From assembly GCF_026930145.1 (NCBI RefSeq), contig NZ_JANHOJ010000001.1, forward strand, positions 124,001 through 188,000: a DNA stretch of 64,000 nt, read 5' to 3'. Shown piece after piece: positions 9,791-19,881 of the stretch. Each line of letters begins with the position of its first letter. Position 1 is the stretch's first letter. A program made the translations under genes and the position numbers. Below the pieces are notes generated by a model, which made no database searches, was not told the DNA's origin, and saw only the letters and a program-made list of their open reading frames with translations. This DNA is from Bartonella sp. A05 (GTDB lineage: Bacteria > Pseudomonadota > Alphaproteobacteria > Rhizobiales > Rhizobiaceae).

Positions 9791-10333
9791 CTAATCTTCC
9801 TCACCATCTTCATTATCAACGGGCAAAGAAACAGGATTATTAGATAAGCTACGCAAATAAAGTAAAAGATCGGCACGATCTTGATCATTTTTTAGTCCAC
9901 GAAAAGACATAATGGTTCCTGGAATCGCTTTACGCGGTGATTGTATATAGCGATCCAGTGTCAAAAAATCCCATTTCTTATCAGAATTTGCACGCAACGC
10001 CCGTGAATAAGTAAAACCTTCTATAATCGCAAAAGGACGATCAACAATCTCCCAAAGCGTTGGACCAACGCGATGAGATTGATTACGCCCAGAAGTATGG
10101 CATGCCGCACACTGCTTAAAAATCTTACGTCCATTTTCAACATCGCCTTGTTGAAGACGCTTACTCAACATATGTTGTACTTCTTCAAGCGTATCACTTT
10201 CCACAGCATTAGGAGAACTTTGAAGCCGCGCAGAATTATTGTCAATAACACCACTGAGCATAATCATTCCTACAAAAACAATCACGCCTAATAGACAAGC
10301 AAAAATGAAATAGGTGAATACCGACCGCCTCAT
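9791..10333 (-). CDS. Membrane-anchored c-type cytochrome
   Basis: Class I cytochrome c of 180 residues, probably periplasmic and tethered by one N-terminal helix (residues about 8-30). The heme site is CAACH at residues 75-79 and the likely axial methionine is in GTIMSFRG near residue 145; GPTLW and YLRSLS are further class I hallmarks. It resembles the CycM/cytochrome c-552 type that carries electrons toward a terminal oxidase, but the precise partner is not shown. Maturation would need the Ccm system encoded at the right end of this window. It sits on the same strand as yejB, 143 bp upstream, with no functional link evident. Confidence 0.85.
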   Translation of the reverse strand: MRRSVFTYFIFACLLGVIVFVGMIMLSGVIDNNSARLQSSPNAVESDTLEEVQHMLSKRLQQGDVENGRKIFKQCAACHTSGRNQSHRVGPTLWEIVDRPFAIIEGFTYSRALRANSDKKWDFLTLDRYIQSPRKAIPGTIMSFRGLKNDQDRADLLLYLRSLSNNPVSLPVDNEDGEED

Positions 10334-10644
10334 TAGAAATTCAAATGCCCTTATCCTTAATTATCGTTGCTAGTTTAAACTTTTTTCCTGTAACGTACAA
10401 AATATTATAAAACATCAAATACATAACATATCGATATACAATAGATCTTGAAAAAATATGCACGATTTTAACATAAAAATAATCATGAAAATCAATAAAA
10501 TCTCTTTTCAGAAAAAACACAGCTTCATAATTCCTATACTGCAATCACAATGCATATCGAGATCCAAAAGAAAAAATTTCAATGATCCTTTCTATATTGT
10601 TTGTTTCTTAGCTTGATTTTTTATTTTAAATCGACAATATAGCG
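10334..10644. other. Intergenic region between cytochrome c gene and SRP RNA
   Basis: An AT-rich stretch of 311 bp without a convincing gene. On the minus strand it holds a TATAAT hexamer (10404-10409) that could serve the cytochrome c gene, but no good -35 is visible. On the plus strand a TTGATT plus TATA-like pair precedes the SRP RNA. I see no repeats or stable hairpins. Confidence 0.6.
10613..10643 (+). promoter_or_regulatory. Candidate promoter of the 4.5S RNA gene
   Basis: TTGATT at 10613-10618 resembles a -35 element, and AATATA/TATAGC at about 10636-10643 could be the -10, ending directly before the RNA. The spacing is ambiguous (17-19 bp), so this is a weak, position-based call. Confidence 0.3.
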
Positions 10645-10745
10645 TTGGGAGGTTGGTAGTGGACGAACTACTCGCCAACCGGGTCAGGTCTGGAAGGAAG
10701 CAGCCCCAACGAGCCTAGTACGGGTCATTGTATCAACCTCCTAAT
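10645..10745 (+). ncRNA. ffs: Signal recognition particle 4.5S RNA (small bacterial type)
   Basis: RNA scaffold that binds Ffh and targets membrane proteins to the Sec translocon. The diagnostic domain IV loop GGTCAGGTCTGGAAGG is at about 10681-10697, followed by AAGCAGCC, the A-rich Ffh-binding internal loop and its closing side. The outer helix is closed by GGGAGGTTG (10647-10655) pairing with CAACCTCC near 10735-10742. About 100 nt, the usual size of the bacterial short form. It lies just upstream of dnaX on the same strand, a neighbourhood common in Rhizobiales. Ends are set by the terminal helix and may be off by a few bases. Confidence 0.95.
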
Positions 10746-10969
10746 CTCTTATGTAAATTATATTCCTATTTCCTTTAAGTGTAATATCTTGAAAGTGGTG
10801 CGTGGTATCTATTGAATAGGGAACAGGTATTTTTAGAATAAATACTTTATCCTCTTAAAAAAATAAATTGATTGAGAAAAAATCCTTTTATATTAAAGTG
10901 TATCCCTTTAACCTATGCTCTCTATTATTGAAATATCCCATAAAGAGCTTCAGATATTGGAAACCATTG

Positions 10970-12922
10970 ATGAAAAATATGCCAGCAGAAACGGCCTATC
11001 GCGTTCTCGCTCGCAAATATCGGCCTCAAAATTTCTCCGACCTCATTGGTCAAAAAGCAATGGTGCGTACACTTACAAATGCCTTTGAAACAGGACGTAT
11101 TGCGCAAGCATGGATATTGACAGGAATTCGCGGAGTGGGAAAAACCACAACAGCTCGTATTTTAGCACGTGCACTTAACTACAAAACACCAGACATCGAT
11201 CAACCAACTACCATATTAAACACACTTGGTGAACATTGTGCGCAAATTATTTCAGGCCATCATATCGATGTCATAGAAATGGATGCTGCTTCGCATACTG
11301 GCATAGACGATATTCGTGACATCATTGAACAAATACGTTATCGTCCTGTTTCAGCACGTTATAAAGTTTATATTATTGACGAAGTTCACATGCTTTCAAC
11401 ACAAGCATTTAATGGTTTATTGAAAACACTTGAAGAACCACCACCACATGTAAAATTTATTTTTGCAACAACAGAAATTCGCAAAGTTCCTATTACAATC
11501 CTTTCACGCTGTCAGCGTTTTGATTTACGACGCATTGAAACAGCAATTTTAGTAGATCATTTGCGCAAAATTGCCCAACATGAAAAAGTTACAGTGGAAG
11601 ATCAAGCACTATCAATGATTGCTCGTGCTGCGGAAGGATCCGCACGTGATGCACTTTCCATTTTTGATCAAGCAATCGCCCATAGCAATGGCAATGTGAG
11701 TGCCGCTGCAATGCGCACAATGCTAGGATTAGCTGATCAAACACGTATTATCGACCTCTTTGAATTTATTATGAAAGGAGACATTGTAAACGCACTGCAT
11801 GAATTACGCAGCCAATATGATGCCGGCGCTGACCCCTTCGTTATATTAACAGAATTAGCTGATTTCAACCATCTTGTCACCCGATTACATGTGATACCAA
11901 AGATAACAGAAGATCTATCGCTTACAGAAAATGAACGACTACGAAGCTTAGAGTTTTCACAAAAACTTTCCATCCGCGTTCTTTCTCGAAACTGGCAAAT
12001 GTTACTCAAAGGCTTACAGGAAGTTAATCAAGCGGCACGTCCTATTCAAGCTGCTGAAATGTTATTAATTCGTCTTACCCATGCTGCTGATCTACCAACA
12101 CTTGATGAAGCTTTAAAAAATCTCACACAAGAAAAAGCACCTCTCACAATCGTTCAAAACCATTCTCATAACGAGAAAAAAAGTATAAATAATACAGTAA
12201 CAGAGGAAGCGGTACCAGCTTATCATTCTTCACAAATTTTCAATTCACCGCAAATCCAACAAAATTTCAAAACATCCTCAGAAAATCAGTCCGGCATTTC
12301 CTTACAACCGGAAAAACCATTAAGAGTTCAAATTTCTGAGAATACAAACTCTCCTGAAACAACAAAAGATCTTGACGCTTCTCAACCTGTCGTATCCTCT
12401 GAAAATGCCGTAAATTCAACGTATGCCCCTATCCAATCAGACACGGAAACGACTCTATCAGAAACGAAAAATGCAAAACAAGAAACGTTGATCATAAATT
12501 CCTTACATGATCTTGTTAATCTCGCTGAGCAGCATCGTGATACGCATTTCAAATTACTTATCAAAGAATTTGTTCACCCTATTTCTTTTAAACCAGGGAA
12601 TATCACCTTAAGACTTTCTGAAAATGCTCCACGTTTACTTGCTCACGATATCAAAAAAGTGCTGCATCAATGGATTGGAAAACAATGGATCATAAACTTT
12701 GTTAATGAAGGAGGTGGACCAACATTACAGGAAGAAAATGAATCTGTGCAGAAAACTCTTTTTTCCGATGCACAAAAAGATCCTGATATTGCAAAAATCC
12801 TTAACCACTTCCCAGGAGCAAAAATTGTCGATATTCGGCAAAATAAACAAGAGAGCGATCTTGTTTCGCATCTACATAACTTTAATAATGAAAAACAGTG
12901 TAATAATATACATGATGAATAA
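10970..12922 (+). CDS. dnaX: DNA polymerase III subunit gamma/tau
   Basis: Clamp-loader ATPase that ties the replicative polymerase together. About 650 residues from ATG at 10970; an upstream TTG at 10868 would add 34 residues unlike the family, whose members start just before [15 protein letters not shown]+ motifs are Walker [11 protein letters not shown], Walker B IIDEVHML, sensor ATTEIRKVP and the LSRCQRFD motif. The usual zinc-module cysteines are reduced to one (GEHCAQII). The tail after about residue 370 is low-complexity and then ends in a tau-like C-terminal domain. It is followed after 14 bp by ybaB and then recR, a widely conserved trio. Confidence 0.95.
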   Translation: MKNMPAETAYRVLARKYRPQNFSDLIGQKAMVRTLTNAFETGRIAQAWILTGIRGVGKTTTARILARALNYKTPDIDQPTTILNTLGEHCAQIISGHHIDVIEMDAASHTGIDDIRDIIEQIRYRPVSARYKVYIIDEVHMLSTQAFNGLLKTLEEPPPHVKFIFATTEIRKVPITILSRCQRFDLRRIETAILVDHLRKIAQHEKVTVEDQALSMIARAAEGSARDALSIFDQAIAHSNGNVSAAAMRTMLGLADQTRIIDLFEFIMKGDIVNALHELRSQYDAGADPFVILTELADFNHLVTRLHVIPKITEDLSLTENERLRSLEFSQKLSIRVLSRNWQMLLKGLQEVNQAARPIQAAEMLLIRLTHAADLPTLDEALKNLTQEKAPLTIVQNHSHNEKKSINNTVTEEAVPAYHSSQIFNSPQIQQNFKTSSENQSGISLQPEKPLRVQISENTNSPETTKDLDASQPVVSSENAVNSTYAPIQSDTETTLSETKNAKQETLIINSLHDLVNLAEQHRDTHFKLLIKEFVHPISFKPGNITLRLSENAPRLLAHDIKKVLHQWIGKQWIINFVNEGGGPTLQEENESVQKTLFSDAQKDPDIAKILNHFPGAKIVDIRQNKQESDLVSHLHNFNNEKQCNNIHDE

Positions 12923-12936
12923 GGAAACTAATCCCT

Positions 12937-13260
12937 ATGCGTGATATGATGGGTATAATGAAAAAAGCCAAAGAAATGCAAGAAAAAATGCAGAAACTTC
13001 AAGATGAAATGGCTAATCTGCAGATAACAGGAACAGCTGGAGGTGGGCTCGTTAATGTCACTTTAAATGGGAAAAATGCCATAACGGCCATCAAAATTGA
13101 TCCTTCGTTATTTAAACCTGAAGAAGCTGAAATTCTTGAAGATCTCATCATGGCAGCTCATAATGAAGCCAAAGCAAAAATTGAAACAGCCATGGCAGAG
13201 AAAACGCAAAGCATGACAGCAGGTCTACCTATCCCACCAGGATTTAAACTGCCATTTTAA
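12937..13260 (+). CDS. ybaB: YbaB/EbfC family nucleoid-associated protein
   Basis: Small DNA-binding protein of 107 residues that forms dimers and coats DNA. The N-terminal helix ([20 protein letters not shown]) and the following [15 protein letters not shown] strand region are the family signature, and the protein ends in [12 protein letters not shown], also characteristic. It lies between dnaX (14 bp upstream) and recR (36 bp downstream), the conserved order, and is likely cotranscribed with both. The family is linked to recombination and DNA repair, but its exact role is not settled. Confidence 0.95.
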   Translation: MRDMMGIMKKAKEMQEKMQKLQDEMANLQITGTAGGGLVNVTLNGKNAITAIKIDPSLFKPEEAEILEDLIMAAHNEAKAKIETAMAEKTQSMTAGLPIPPGFKLPF

Positions 13261-13296
13261 TGGAAGAACTTTGATTTAATCTGTTGAAATAATATC

Positions 13297-13902
13297 ATGT
13301 CTAAACACATTGCAGGCCCTGAAATTGAACGTCTCATTCAACTTTTAGCACGGATACCAGGTCTTGGCCCGCGTTCGGCACGTCGTGCTGCACTTCACCT
13401 TATCAAGAAAAAAGAAACACTGCTTGAGCCATTAGGACTTGCAATGCAGGAAGCCCTCAACAAAGTTTGCATTTGTTCTGTTTGCGGAAATGTAGATACA
13501 GTCCATCCCTGTTCAATTTGTACAGATCCTCGCCGAGATGATACAACAATTATTGTTGTTGAAGACATCTCTGATCTTTGGGCCCTCGAACGTGCAAGAA
13601 CTTTGCTCGCACGTTATCATGTCTTAGGTGGACGACTATCTCCGTTAGATGGGATAGGTCCTGATGAACTCAACATTTCTTCCTTAATAAACCGTGTTAG
13701 CAATGGTTCAATTACAGAGATTATTCTTGCCGTGAATGCTACTGTTGAAGGACAAACAACGGCGCATTACATCACCGATCAACTCTCCGATTTCTCCATT
13801 AAAATTACTCGACTGGCCCACGGGGTGCCGGTAGGTGGCGAATTGGATTATCTTGATGATGGAACTTTAGCTGCAGCCTTACAAGCAAGAACTAATCTTT
13901 AA
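13297..13902 (+). CDS. recR: Recombination protein RecR
   Basis: Recombination mediator that works with RecF and RecO to load RecA on gapped DNA. 201 residues. The N-terminal helix-hairpin-helix [11 protein letters not shown] is at about residues 20-30. The four zinc cysteines are C60, C63, C72 and C75 (CSVC, CSIC). The Toprim domain follows with [12 protein letters not shown], and the C-terminal region has [19 protein letters not shown]. Length and motifs are standard. recF is also in this window, about 40 kb away. Confidence 0.97.
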   Translation: MSKHIAGPEIERLIQLLARIPGLGPRSARRAALHLIKKKETLLEPLGLAMQEALNKVCICSVCGNVDTVHPCSICTDPRRDDTTIIVVEDISDLWALERARTLLARYHVLGGRLSPLDGIGPDELNISSLINRVSNGSITEIILAVNATVEGQTTAHYITDQLSDFSIKITRLAHGVPVGGELDYLDDGTLAAALQARTNL

Positions 13903-14436
13903 AACTCTCTTTTCTCATCTATCAGCTTTATCTTATTCATCATTTCATTTTCGTAAAGAAGTATTAAAATGCTGAATAAAAAATGATCTGTCATGATTGA
14001 TTTTAGTTCTTTTTAATAAAATCAAAGTTTTTTGTAACAAGCCAATGAAAACGATAGATCTTAACCAGCAGATAAAAGAACATAAATCATTCTTCATTCT
14101 TGATAACAACTTTTATTCTCATTCCATTGTAGTATTTTATAACCTTCATCTCATATGTCACAGCTCAAAATTCGAATTTCTTTAGCGCCTTTATATTACC
14201 ATATATTACTATGCATATCTGAGCTGTACCTCCATAGGATACGTTTTATAATGCTTTTGTACAGACTTTTCATGCCCTGTAAAAACGGATTGAATCACGC
14301 TTAAATATCTTAAAATAATATTTTCCTACTAATCCTTCCCTGTTTTCAAACAGTACAAATTGCAAAAATAAAATAAAAAATACAAAAAAAACACAGCCAC
14401 CTTTTGTTTTTTACTTTATTCATATACGATAGTTTT
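13903..14436. other. Intergenic region between recR and tsaB
   Basis: An AT-rich gap of 534 bp. The only open frame (13997-14185, 62 codons) has no ribosome-binding site or recognisable protein features. I see no clear terminator after recR and no strong promoter hexamer pair before tsaB. It could be decayed sequence or hold a small RNA, but nothing in it supports a specific call. Confidence 0.6.
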
Positions 14437-15117
14437 ATGCTTATTCTTGCCATAGACACTGCTTCAATTTATTGTGCTGTTGCACTTATTCATCATCAAT
14501 CCGTTGTTTCATGCATCAGTGAGCGCATGAGCAAAGGTCATGCTGAAAAGCTTATTGGACAAATTGCAGAAGTCACCAACCAAGCCAACATCACACTAGA
14601 TCAAGTTGACCGTATTGCTGTCAATATTGGACCTGGATCATTTACAGGTGTACGTGTAGGTGTTTCAACAGCCAGGGCTTTAGCGCTGGCATTGGAAATA
14701 CCAGCGATTGGGGTAAGCGCACTGGAAGCATTAGCAGCACAAACAAATAAACAACATCCCACATCGACAGTTACTGTTGTTATAGAAGCTGGCAGAGGAA
14801 TGTTTTATCATCAAAATTTCAATAATGATCTTACAGCTATGAGTGCACCTGGCTTAAAAACGCTTGAGCAGATCACCTCAGATCTGCCACAACAAACCAT
14901 ACTAACCGGCCCCGCAACCGATATCATTATGCTGCACCTTAAAAATAATAAGATAGATAAACTTATCTTCGATCAAATCCCATGCGAGGCAGCTGATATT
15001 GCAATCTATGCATATCTTGCTGCAAACAAACAAACCCAAACGCCACCCCACCCACTTTATCTCCGCGATGCCGATGCAAAGCAACAAACCAATTTTGCTT
15101 TACCACGAAAAAAATAA
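14437..15117 (+). CDS. tsaB: tRNA threonylcarbamoyladenosine biosynthesis protein TsaB
   Basis: Partner of TsaD and TsaE in forming t6A at position 37 of ANN-decoding tRNAs. About 226 residues from ATG at 14437; an earlier TTG at 14404 adds only residues not found in the family. The start MLILAIDTASIYCAVAL is the ASKHA-fold phosphate-1 segment, and the central GPGSFTGVRVGVSTARALA is the strongest TsaB signature. The stop overlaps the next start by one base (TAATG at 15115-15119), coupling it to rimI. tsaB-rimI is a common pair. Confidence 0.95.
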   Translation: MLILAIDTASIYCAVALIHHQSVVSCISERMSKGHAEKLIGQIAEVTNQANITLDQVDRIAVNIGPGSFTGVRVGVSTARALALALEIPAIGVSALEALAAQTNKQHPTSTVTVVIEAGRGMFYHQNFNNDLTAMSAPGLKTLEQITSDLPQQTILTGPATDIIMLHLKNNKIDKLIFDQIPCEAADIAIYAYLAANKQTQTPPHPLYLRDADAKQQTNFALPRKK

Positions 15118-15608
15118 TGACCAAACTTTCATTAATCAAAAAGCAATTTTGGATTGCGCCGCTACAAGCTGATGACAGTGCCTCCCTACATCAAATTCAT
15201 TACGCGTGTTTTGTCCCATATTGGGATAAATACACATTTGATACTTTTTTTAAAGATCGCTCTATCTTTGGCTACAAAGCCTGCTTTATTGGGAAACCTC
15301 TCCAGATTGTAGGATTTTGTCTATGCCGTCTCATTCTGGATGAAGCCGAAGTCATTACCATTGCTGTTCATCCTCATTACCGTCAACAAGGCGTTGGCTA
15401 TTTGCTGATGGATAGTATACTTCGCCATCTTCATCATGAACGTGCTACAAAACTATTCCTAGAAGTAGAAGAAAATAATTTTTCTGCTTTAGCTCTTTAT
15501 CAGCGTTTCGAATTTAAAAAAATCTCCAAACGCACTGCCTACTATCAATCACAAAATGATCGTACAGATGCAATCATCATGCAAAAAACTTTTGAGCAAA
15601 TAGATTGA
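15117..15608 (+). CDS. rimI: Ribosomal-protein-alanine N-acetyltransferase RimI-like (GNAT)
   Basis: GNAT-fold acetyltransferase of 163 residues. The acetyl-CoA loop is HPHYRQQGVGYLLMDSIL (around residues 82-99), followed by LFLEVEENNFSALALYQRFEF, where the asparagine and tyrosine are the usual RimI positions. RimI proteins acetylate the N-terminal alanine of ribosomal protein S18. Translation is coupled to tsaB through a TAATG overlap, and miaB follows 31 bp downstream. The substrate is inferred from the family and the tsaB context. Confidence 0.9.
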   Translation: MTKLSLIKKQFWIAPLQADDSASLHQIHYACFVPYWDKYTFDTFFKDRSIFGYKACFIGKPLQIVGFCLCRLILDEAEVITIAVHPHYRQQGVGYLLMDSILRHLHHERATKLFLEVEENNFSALALYQRFEFKKISKRTAYYQSQNDRTDAIIMQKTFEQID

Positions 15609-15639
15609 GATTTGTGTAAAAAACGTCTAAAAACATTCT

Positions 15640-17016
15640 ATGAATCAACCAGATCCTAAAAAAACGCTTTCCGTTATTCCTAAAAAGGTTTTTATCAAAA
15701 CCTACGGCTGTCAAATGAATGTTTATGACAGTCAACGAATGAACGACAGTCTCAATACTCACGGTTATATTGCAACACAAACACCAGATGATGCCGATCT
15801 TATTCTTGTTAACACCTGCCACATTCGTGAAAAAGCAGCAGAAAAGCTCTATTCCGATCTTGGCCGTTTGCGAATGATTCGCCAAGAACGTGCACCTGAA
15901 AAACCTTTGATGATTGGCGTTACCGGCTGTGTCGCACAAGCTGAAGGAAATGAAATCTTACGTCGTGCACCAACGGTTGATCTCGTCATTGGGCCGCAAA
16001 TGTATCATCGTTTGCCGGAATTGTTGGAACAAGCGAAACAAGGAAAAAAGATTGTCAAAACGGACTATGCCGTCGAAGATAAATTCGCTTATTTGCCTCC
16101 TCATAATAAACGTGCAGTACAAAAACGAGGCGTTAGCGCATTTTTAACAGTCCAGGAAGGTTGTGACAAATTTTGTACCTTTTGTGTTGTTCCTTACACA
16201 CGGGGCGCTGAAATATCGCGATCAGTTGAACAAATTACTGATGAAGCTCTCCAACTCATTGAAGCTGGTGTTAAAGAAATTACGCTTCTTGGACAAAACG
16301 TCAATGGCTGGCACGGACAAAGTACTGACGGTAAGACATGGCGTCTTGGAGATCTGCTTTATCATCTTGCTAAGCTTGATGGCTTAAAACGCCTGCGTTA
16401 TACAACCAGTCATCCGCGTGACATGGATGAAAGTCTTATCGCTGCACACCGAGATCTCGATATATTGATGCCTTATCTGCATCTCCCTGTCCAGTCAGGA
16501 TCCGATCGTATTCTAAAAGCAATGAATCGCCAACATAAAAGCATTCATTATCTTCATCTCATTGAGAAAATTCGTACCGCACGGCCTGATATTGCATTCT
16601 CAGGTGATTTCATTGTAGGATTTCCGGGGGAAACTGATGAGGATTTTGAAGATACTATTAAACTAGTTGAACAAGTAGGCTACAGTTCAGCCTACTCTTT
16701 CAAATATTCACCTCGCCCTGGAACAGTTGGTGCAAAAATGAAAAATCATGTCGATGAAGTCGTAAAAAATATACGCCTTCAACGTTTACAAACACTGCTT
16801 CTTGAACAGCAAAATGCATTTTTACGCTCTAAAATTGGTCAAAAAACCGATATCCTCATCGAAAAAGCGGGGCGCCATTCTGGACAAATGGTGGGTCGTT
16901 CTCCTTGGCTCTTACCAGTCGTAGTCGATACACAAGCTTCTACTGGTGCTATGATGACAATTCATATAAAAAATGTAAGCTCAAACAGTTTCGTTGGAGA
17001 ACAAGCGAACGTATAA
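15640..17016 (+). CDS. miaB: tRNA-2-methylthio-N6-dimethylallyladenosine synthase MiaB
   Basis: Radical-SAM methylthiotransferase that adds a methylthio group to i6A37 of tRNAs. 458 residues. The N-terminal UPF0004 domain carries the auxiliary-cluster cysteines in [12 protein letters not shown] (C24), NTCHIREKA and [10 protein letters not shown]. The radical-SAM CxxxCxxC is [15 protein letters not shown] around residue 178. A TRAM domain occupies the last 65 or so residues. Length is standard. It follows rimI by 31 bp and ends a tsaB-rimI-miaB group; phoH begins 177 bp further on. Confidence 0.97.
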   Translation: MNQPDPKKTLSVIPKKVFIKTYGCQMNVYDSQRMNDSLNTHGYIATQTPDDADLILVNTCHIREKAAEKLYSDLGRLRMIRQERAPEKPLMIGVTGCVAQAEGNEILRRAPTVDLVIGPQMYHRLPELLEQAKQGKKIVKTDYAVEDKFAYLPPHNKRAVQKRGVSAFLTVQEGCDKFCTFCVVPYTRGAEISRSVEQITDEALQLIEAGVKEITLLGQNVNGWHGQSTDGKTWRLGDLLYHLAKLDGLKRLRYTTSHPRDMDESLIAAHRDLDILMPYLHLPVQSGSDRILKAMNRQHKSIHYLHLIEKIRTARPDIAFSGDFIVGFPGETDEDFEDTIKLVEQVGYSSAYSFKYSPRPGTVGAKMKNHVDEVVKNIRLQRLQTLLLEQQNAFLRSKIGQKTDILIEKAGRHSGQMVGRSPWLLPVVVDTQASTGAMMTIHIKNVSSNSFVGEQANV

Positions 17017-17193
17017 AATAAGCGAATATATAAAAAACTCTTCAGATTTTATTCAAAGCATAAACTTTTAAGAAGCTATTTCACTTTCAAAGAAAGAGAT
17101 TATATTTGAAATGTGAATTCTATAAAAAGTGAATATTGCTTTTTAAAGTTCATGCCCAAAAGTATGTCATACTCAACAATGTAGGAGAATAGG

Positions 17194-18318
17194 TTGAAAA
17201 CCTCAACCGAGAAATCAAAACGCATCCAAAAGAAAATAAGTGCCTTGCCAGAAAATATAAACGTCTTTGAAAAAGCCGGTATATCGGATATTAATCACGT
17301 TGTTTTAACTTTTGAAAATAACGGCTATGCAAAAGCTGTGTTTGGTAAATTTGATGAAAATCTTGCTCTTATTGAACAAAAGCTCGGACTTGATATTCGT
17401 CCACGTGGCAACGAAATTGCAATCCGTGGAGAAGCCACTGCTATCAACTGTGCAGAATACATACTAAATCACCTCTATGAACGAGCAAAAACGCATCAAG
17501 AACTCACGTTATCAGATATAGAAGGTGCAATCGCTATGGCAAACTTGCCAAATGAACAGCAAAAATCAATCAATGCAACCCAATCTATAACAAAACGCGT
17601 ACCAGCACAATTGAGTACCCACAAAAAAACAATACTTGCTCGTACCCCAACACAAGATGCATATATGCGAGCAATGGAACGTTCTGAACTTGTTTTTGGT
17701 GTGGGACCGGCAGGAACTGGTAAAACATATCTTGCCGTTGCTCATGCTGCAATGCTCCTAGAACGTGGTATCATAGAACGAATAATTCTCTCACGTCCTG
17801 CCGTTGAGGCCGGAGAACATCTTGGTTTCCTTCCCGGCGACCTCAAAGAAAAAGTTGCTCCTTACTTACGACCACTTTATGATGCTCTTTATGATATGAT
17901 GCCCGCTGAAAAAGTGGAACGTGTTTTAACTTCTGGTGTCGTAGAAATTGCTCCTCTTGCTTTCATGCGCGGACGAACACTTACGCACTCAGCCATTATT
18001 CTTGATGAAGCACAAAATACAACACCCATGCAGATGAAAATGTTCCTCACGCGTCTTGGAGAAGGAGCACGAATGATCGTAACAGGTGATATAAGTCAAA
18101 TTGATTTGCCTACAGGACAAAAATCAGGTTTAGTAGAAGCAATCCGTATTTTATCAGATATAGAGAATATTGTGATCGTTCGTTTTAATGAAAAAGATGT
18201 TGTGCGTCATCCCCTTGTTGCTGCCATTGTTCATGCTTACAATCGCGATTCAAGTAAACAAACAAAAAAATACAGCTCTAATGCTTCTCAGCAAAAAAAT
18301 GAGCAAAATTCATCATGA
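17194..18318 (+). CDS. phoH: PhoH family ATPase
   Basis: PhoH-like P-loop protein of 374 residues, thought to act in RNA metabolism together with YbeY. Walker [12 protein letters not shown] is at residues 171-178; Walker B-like [20 protein letters not shown] and sensor [11 protein letters not shown] follow. The first 130 residues resemble the small N-terminal domain of the longer PhoH type. The start is TTG at 17194, supported by AGGAG 6-10 bp upstream (17183-17187). The stop overlaps the ybeY start by 4 bp (ATGA), so the two are translationally coupled. Confidence 0.94.
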   Translation: MKTSTEKSKRIQKKISALPENINVFEKAGISDINHVVLTFENNGYAKAVFGKFDENLALIEQKLGLDIRPRGNEIAIRGEATAINCAEYILNHLYERAKTHQELTLSDIEGAIAMANLPNEQQKSINATQSITKRVPAQLSTHKKTILARTPTQDAYMRAMERSELVFGVGPAGTGKTYLAVAHAAMLLERGIIERIILSRPAVEAGEHLGFLPGDLKEKVAPYLRPLYDALYDMMPAEKVERVLTSGVVEIAPLAFMRGRTLTHSAIILDEAQNTTPMQMKMFLTRLGEGARMIVTGDISQIDLPTGQKSGLVEAIRILSDIENIVIVRFNEKDVVRHPLVAAIVHAYNRDSSKQTKKYSSNASQQKNEQNSS

Positions 18319-18791
18319 TTATTATTGATATGACCATTGAAAGTGCCGAGTGGGGAGAGGAGAAAGTGCTCTATAATATCGCTGAAAAAGCATTAACTGC
18401 AACAATTCAACACTGTTCATTAGATAATATCACAAGCGAACTGAGTTTGCTTTTTACTAATGACGAGCATATGGCACAAATTAACGCACAGTGGCGTAAT
18501 AAAAACAACCCCACCAATGTTTTATCTTTTCCTGCTTTTCCTCTTAAAGCGGGACAAAACCCTAGATCTATGCTTGGCGATATCGTTATTGCACGAGAAA
18601 CTGTTATGCGTGAAGCAAAGCAAGAAGGAAAATCATTTCATGATCATTTGACACATATGGTCGTCCATGGTGTCCTCCATCTTCTTGGTTATGATCATGA
18701 AACACATGAAGAAGCTCATCAAATGGAAGAGCTAGAAAAAGAAATTCTCCGAAAGCTTTCCATAAAAGACCCCTATACTGAGTTGCCTTAA
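18315..18791 (+). CDS. ybeY: Endoribonuclease YbeY
   Basis: Metal-dependent single-strand endoribonuclease needed for 16S rRNA 3' maturation and ribosome quality control. 158 residues. The zinc triad is [11 protein letters not shown], giving H118, H122 and H128, and the conserved NVLSFP motif lies near residue 72. It overlaps phoH by 4 bp and is followed by corC after 70 bp, the standard phoH-ybeY-corC-lnt order. Confidence 0.97.
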   Translation: MIIIDMTIESAEWGEEKVLYNIAEKALTATIQHCSLDNITSELSLLFTNDEHMAQINAQWRNKNNPTNVLSFPAFPLKAGQNPRSMLGDIVIARETVMREAKQEGKSFHDHLTHMVVHGVLHLLGYDHETHEEAHQMEELEKEILRKLSIKDPYTELP

Positions 18792-18861
18792 AATGCTAGA
18801 AAATTCAATTAGCTTATTTATACATCTGTTATACAAAAGGAATTGAGAAGATTTTAAAATC

Positions 18862-19881
18862 ATGACAGATAAAATTAATATACCAAATAATAGTCAAATA
18901 TCTTCTAATCTGGAAGAACAGCCTTCTCAACGAGAAAATCATACAGAAAAAAACTCTTTACTGAGCCAGTTATTTTCTTTTTTACGGGGTCGCAATTCCA
19001 CGTCACTGCGCGATGATCTGACTGATGCTCTCACTGCTGACAATGAGAAGGATACGGATCTCTTCTCTCCTGAAGAGCGTATCATGCTTTATAATATTTT
19101 GCGCTTGCGCGAAGCACGCGTTGATGATGTTATGATCCCACGTTCTGAAATCGAAGCATTGGAAATCAATACCCCTCTTGGAGAGGCTCTTGAATGTTTT
19201 GGAAAAATTGGTCATTCCCGTATGCCTGTTTATGCTGAAACCTTAGACGATCCCCGAGGCATGATCCATATCCGCGACATTCTCAACTATATAACACGCT
19301 TTATTACAAACTCAGCTCAAAATGAGAAAAAGTCCAATTCTCTTCAATTAAACCATACAGACTTAAATCACCCAATCGGAGAGCTGAACCTCATTCGAAC
19401 AGTTCTATTCGTTCCTAGCTCCATGCTTGCAAGCAAATTATTAACACGTATGCAAACAACACGAACCCAAATGGCTTTGGTCATTGATGAATATGGTGGC
19501 ACAGATGGTTTAGTCTCCATGGAAGATATTGTCGAATTGGTTGTTGGTGATATTGAAGATGAACATGACAATGACGATAATGCTATTGTATGCGAACATG
19601 ATAATAAATGGCTTGTTGATGCAAAAACCGAATTGGGAGATGTAAAAAAGGCTCTTGGTCCTGATTTCATCGTAGGAGAATACGCTGATGAAGTTGATAC
19701 AATTGGTGGTTTAATTGTTTCTATTCTTGATCGCATTCCTTCAAAAGGTGAAATCATTGAAGCTATTCCTGGTTTCCGATTCCGTATTTTAGAAGCCGAC
19801 AAACGTCGGATTAAGCGATTACGTATTGTTCGTATCCAAGCAAACAAACAATCTCAGGAAAATGTTGTCCCCAAGGAATAA
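18862..19881 (+). CDS. corC: CBS/CorC-HlyC domain protein (hemolysin family)
   Basis: Cytosolic CBS-domain protein of 339 residues in the CorC/TlyC family. The first 70 residues are polar and low-complexity. A CBS pair follows (VDDVMIPRSEIEAL and SRMPVYAETLDDPRGMIHIRDIL in the first, LLTRMQTTRTQMALVIDEYGGTDG in the second), ending VSMEDIVELVVGDIEDEHD. The C-terminal CorC_HlyC domain has GGLIVSILDRIPSKGE. There is no membrane domain, unlike the longer CorB-type homologues. Suggested roles are magnesium/cobalt efflux or ion sensing; the old hemolysin name is not evidence of hemolysis. lnt starts inside its last 20 bp. Confidence 0.9.
   Translation: MTDKINIPNNSQISSNLEEQPSQRENHTEKNSLLSQLFSFLRGRNSTSLRDDLTDALTADNEKDTDLFSPEERIMLYNILRLREARVDDVMIPRSEIEALEINTPLGEALECFGKIGHSRMPVYAETLDDPRGMIHIRDILNYITRFITNSAQNEKKSNSLQLNHTDLNHPIGELNLIRTVLFVPSSMLASKLLTRMQTTRTQMALVIDEYGGTDGLVSMEDIVELVVGDIEDEHDNDDNAIVCEHDNKWLVDAKTELGDVKKALGPDFIVGEYADEVDTIGGLIVSILDRIPSKGEIIEAIPGFRFRILEADKRRIKRLRIVRIQANKQSQENVVPKE

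Noticed and set aside
13997-14185. 62-codon frame between recR and tsaB
   Set aside because: AT-driven composition, no ribosome-binding site and no family resemblance.
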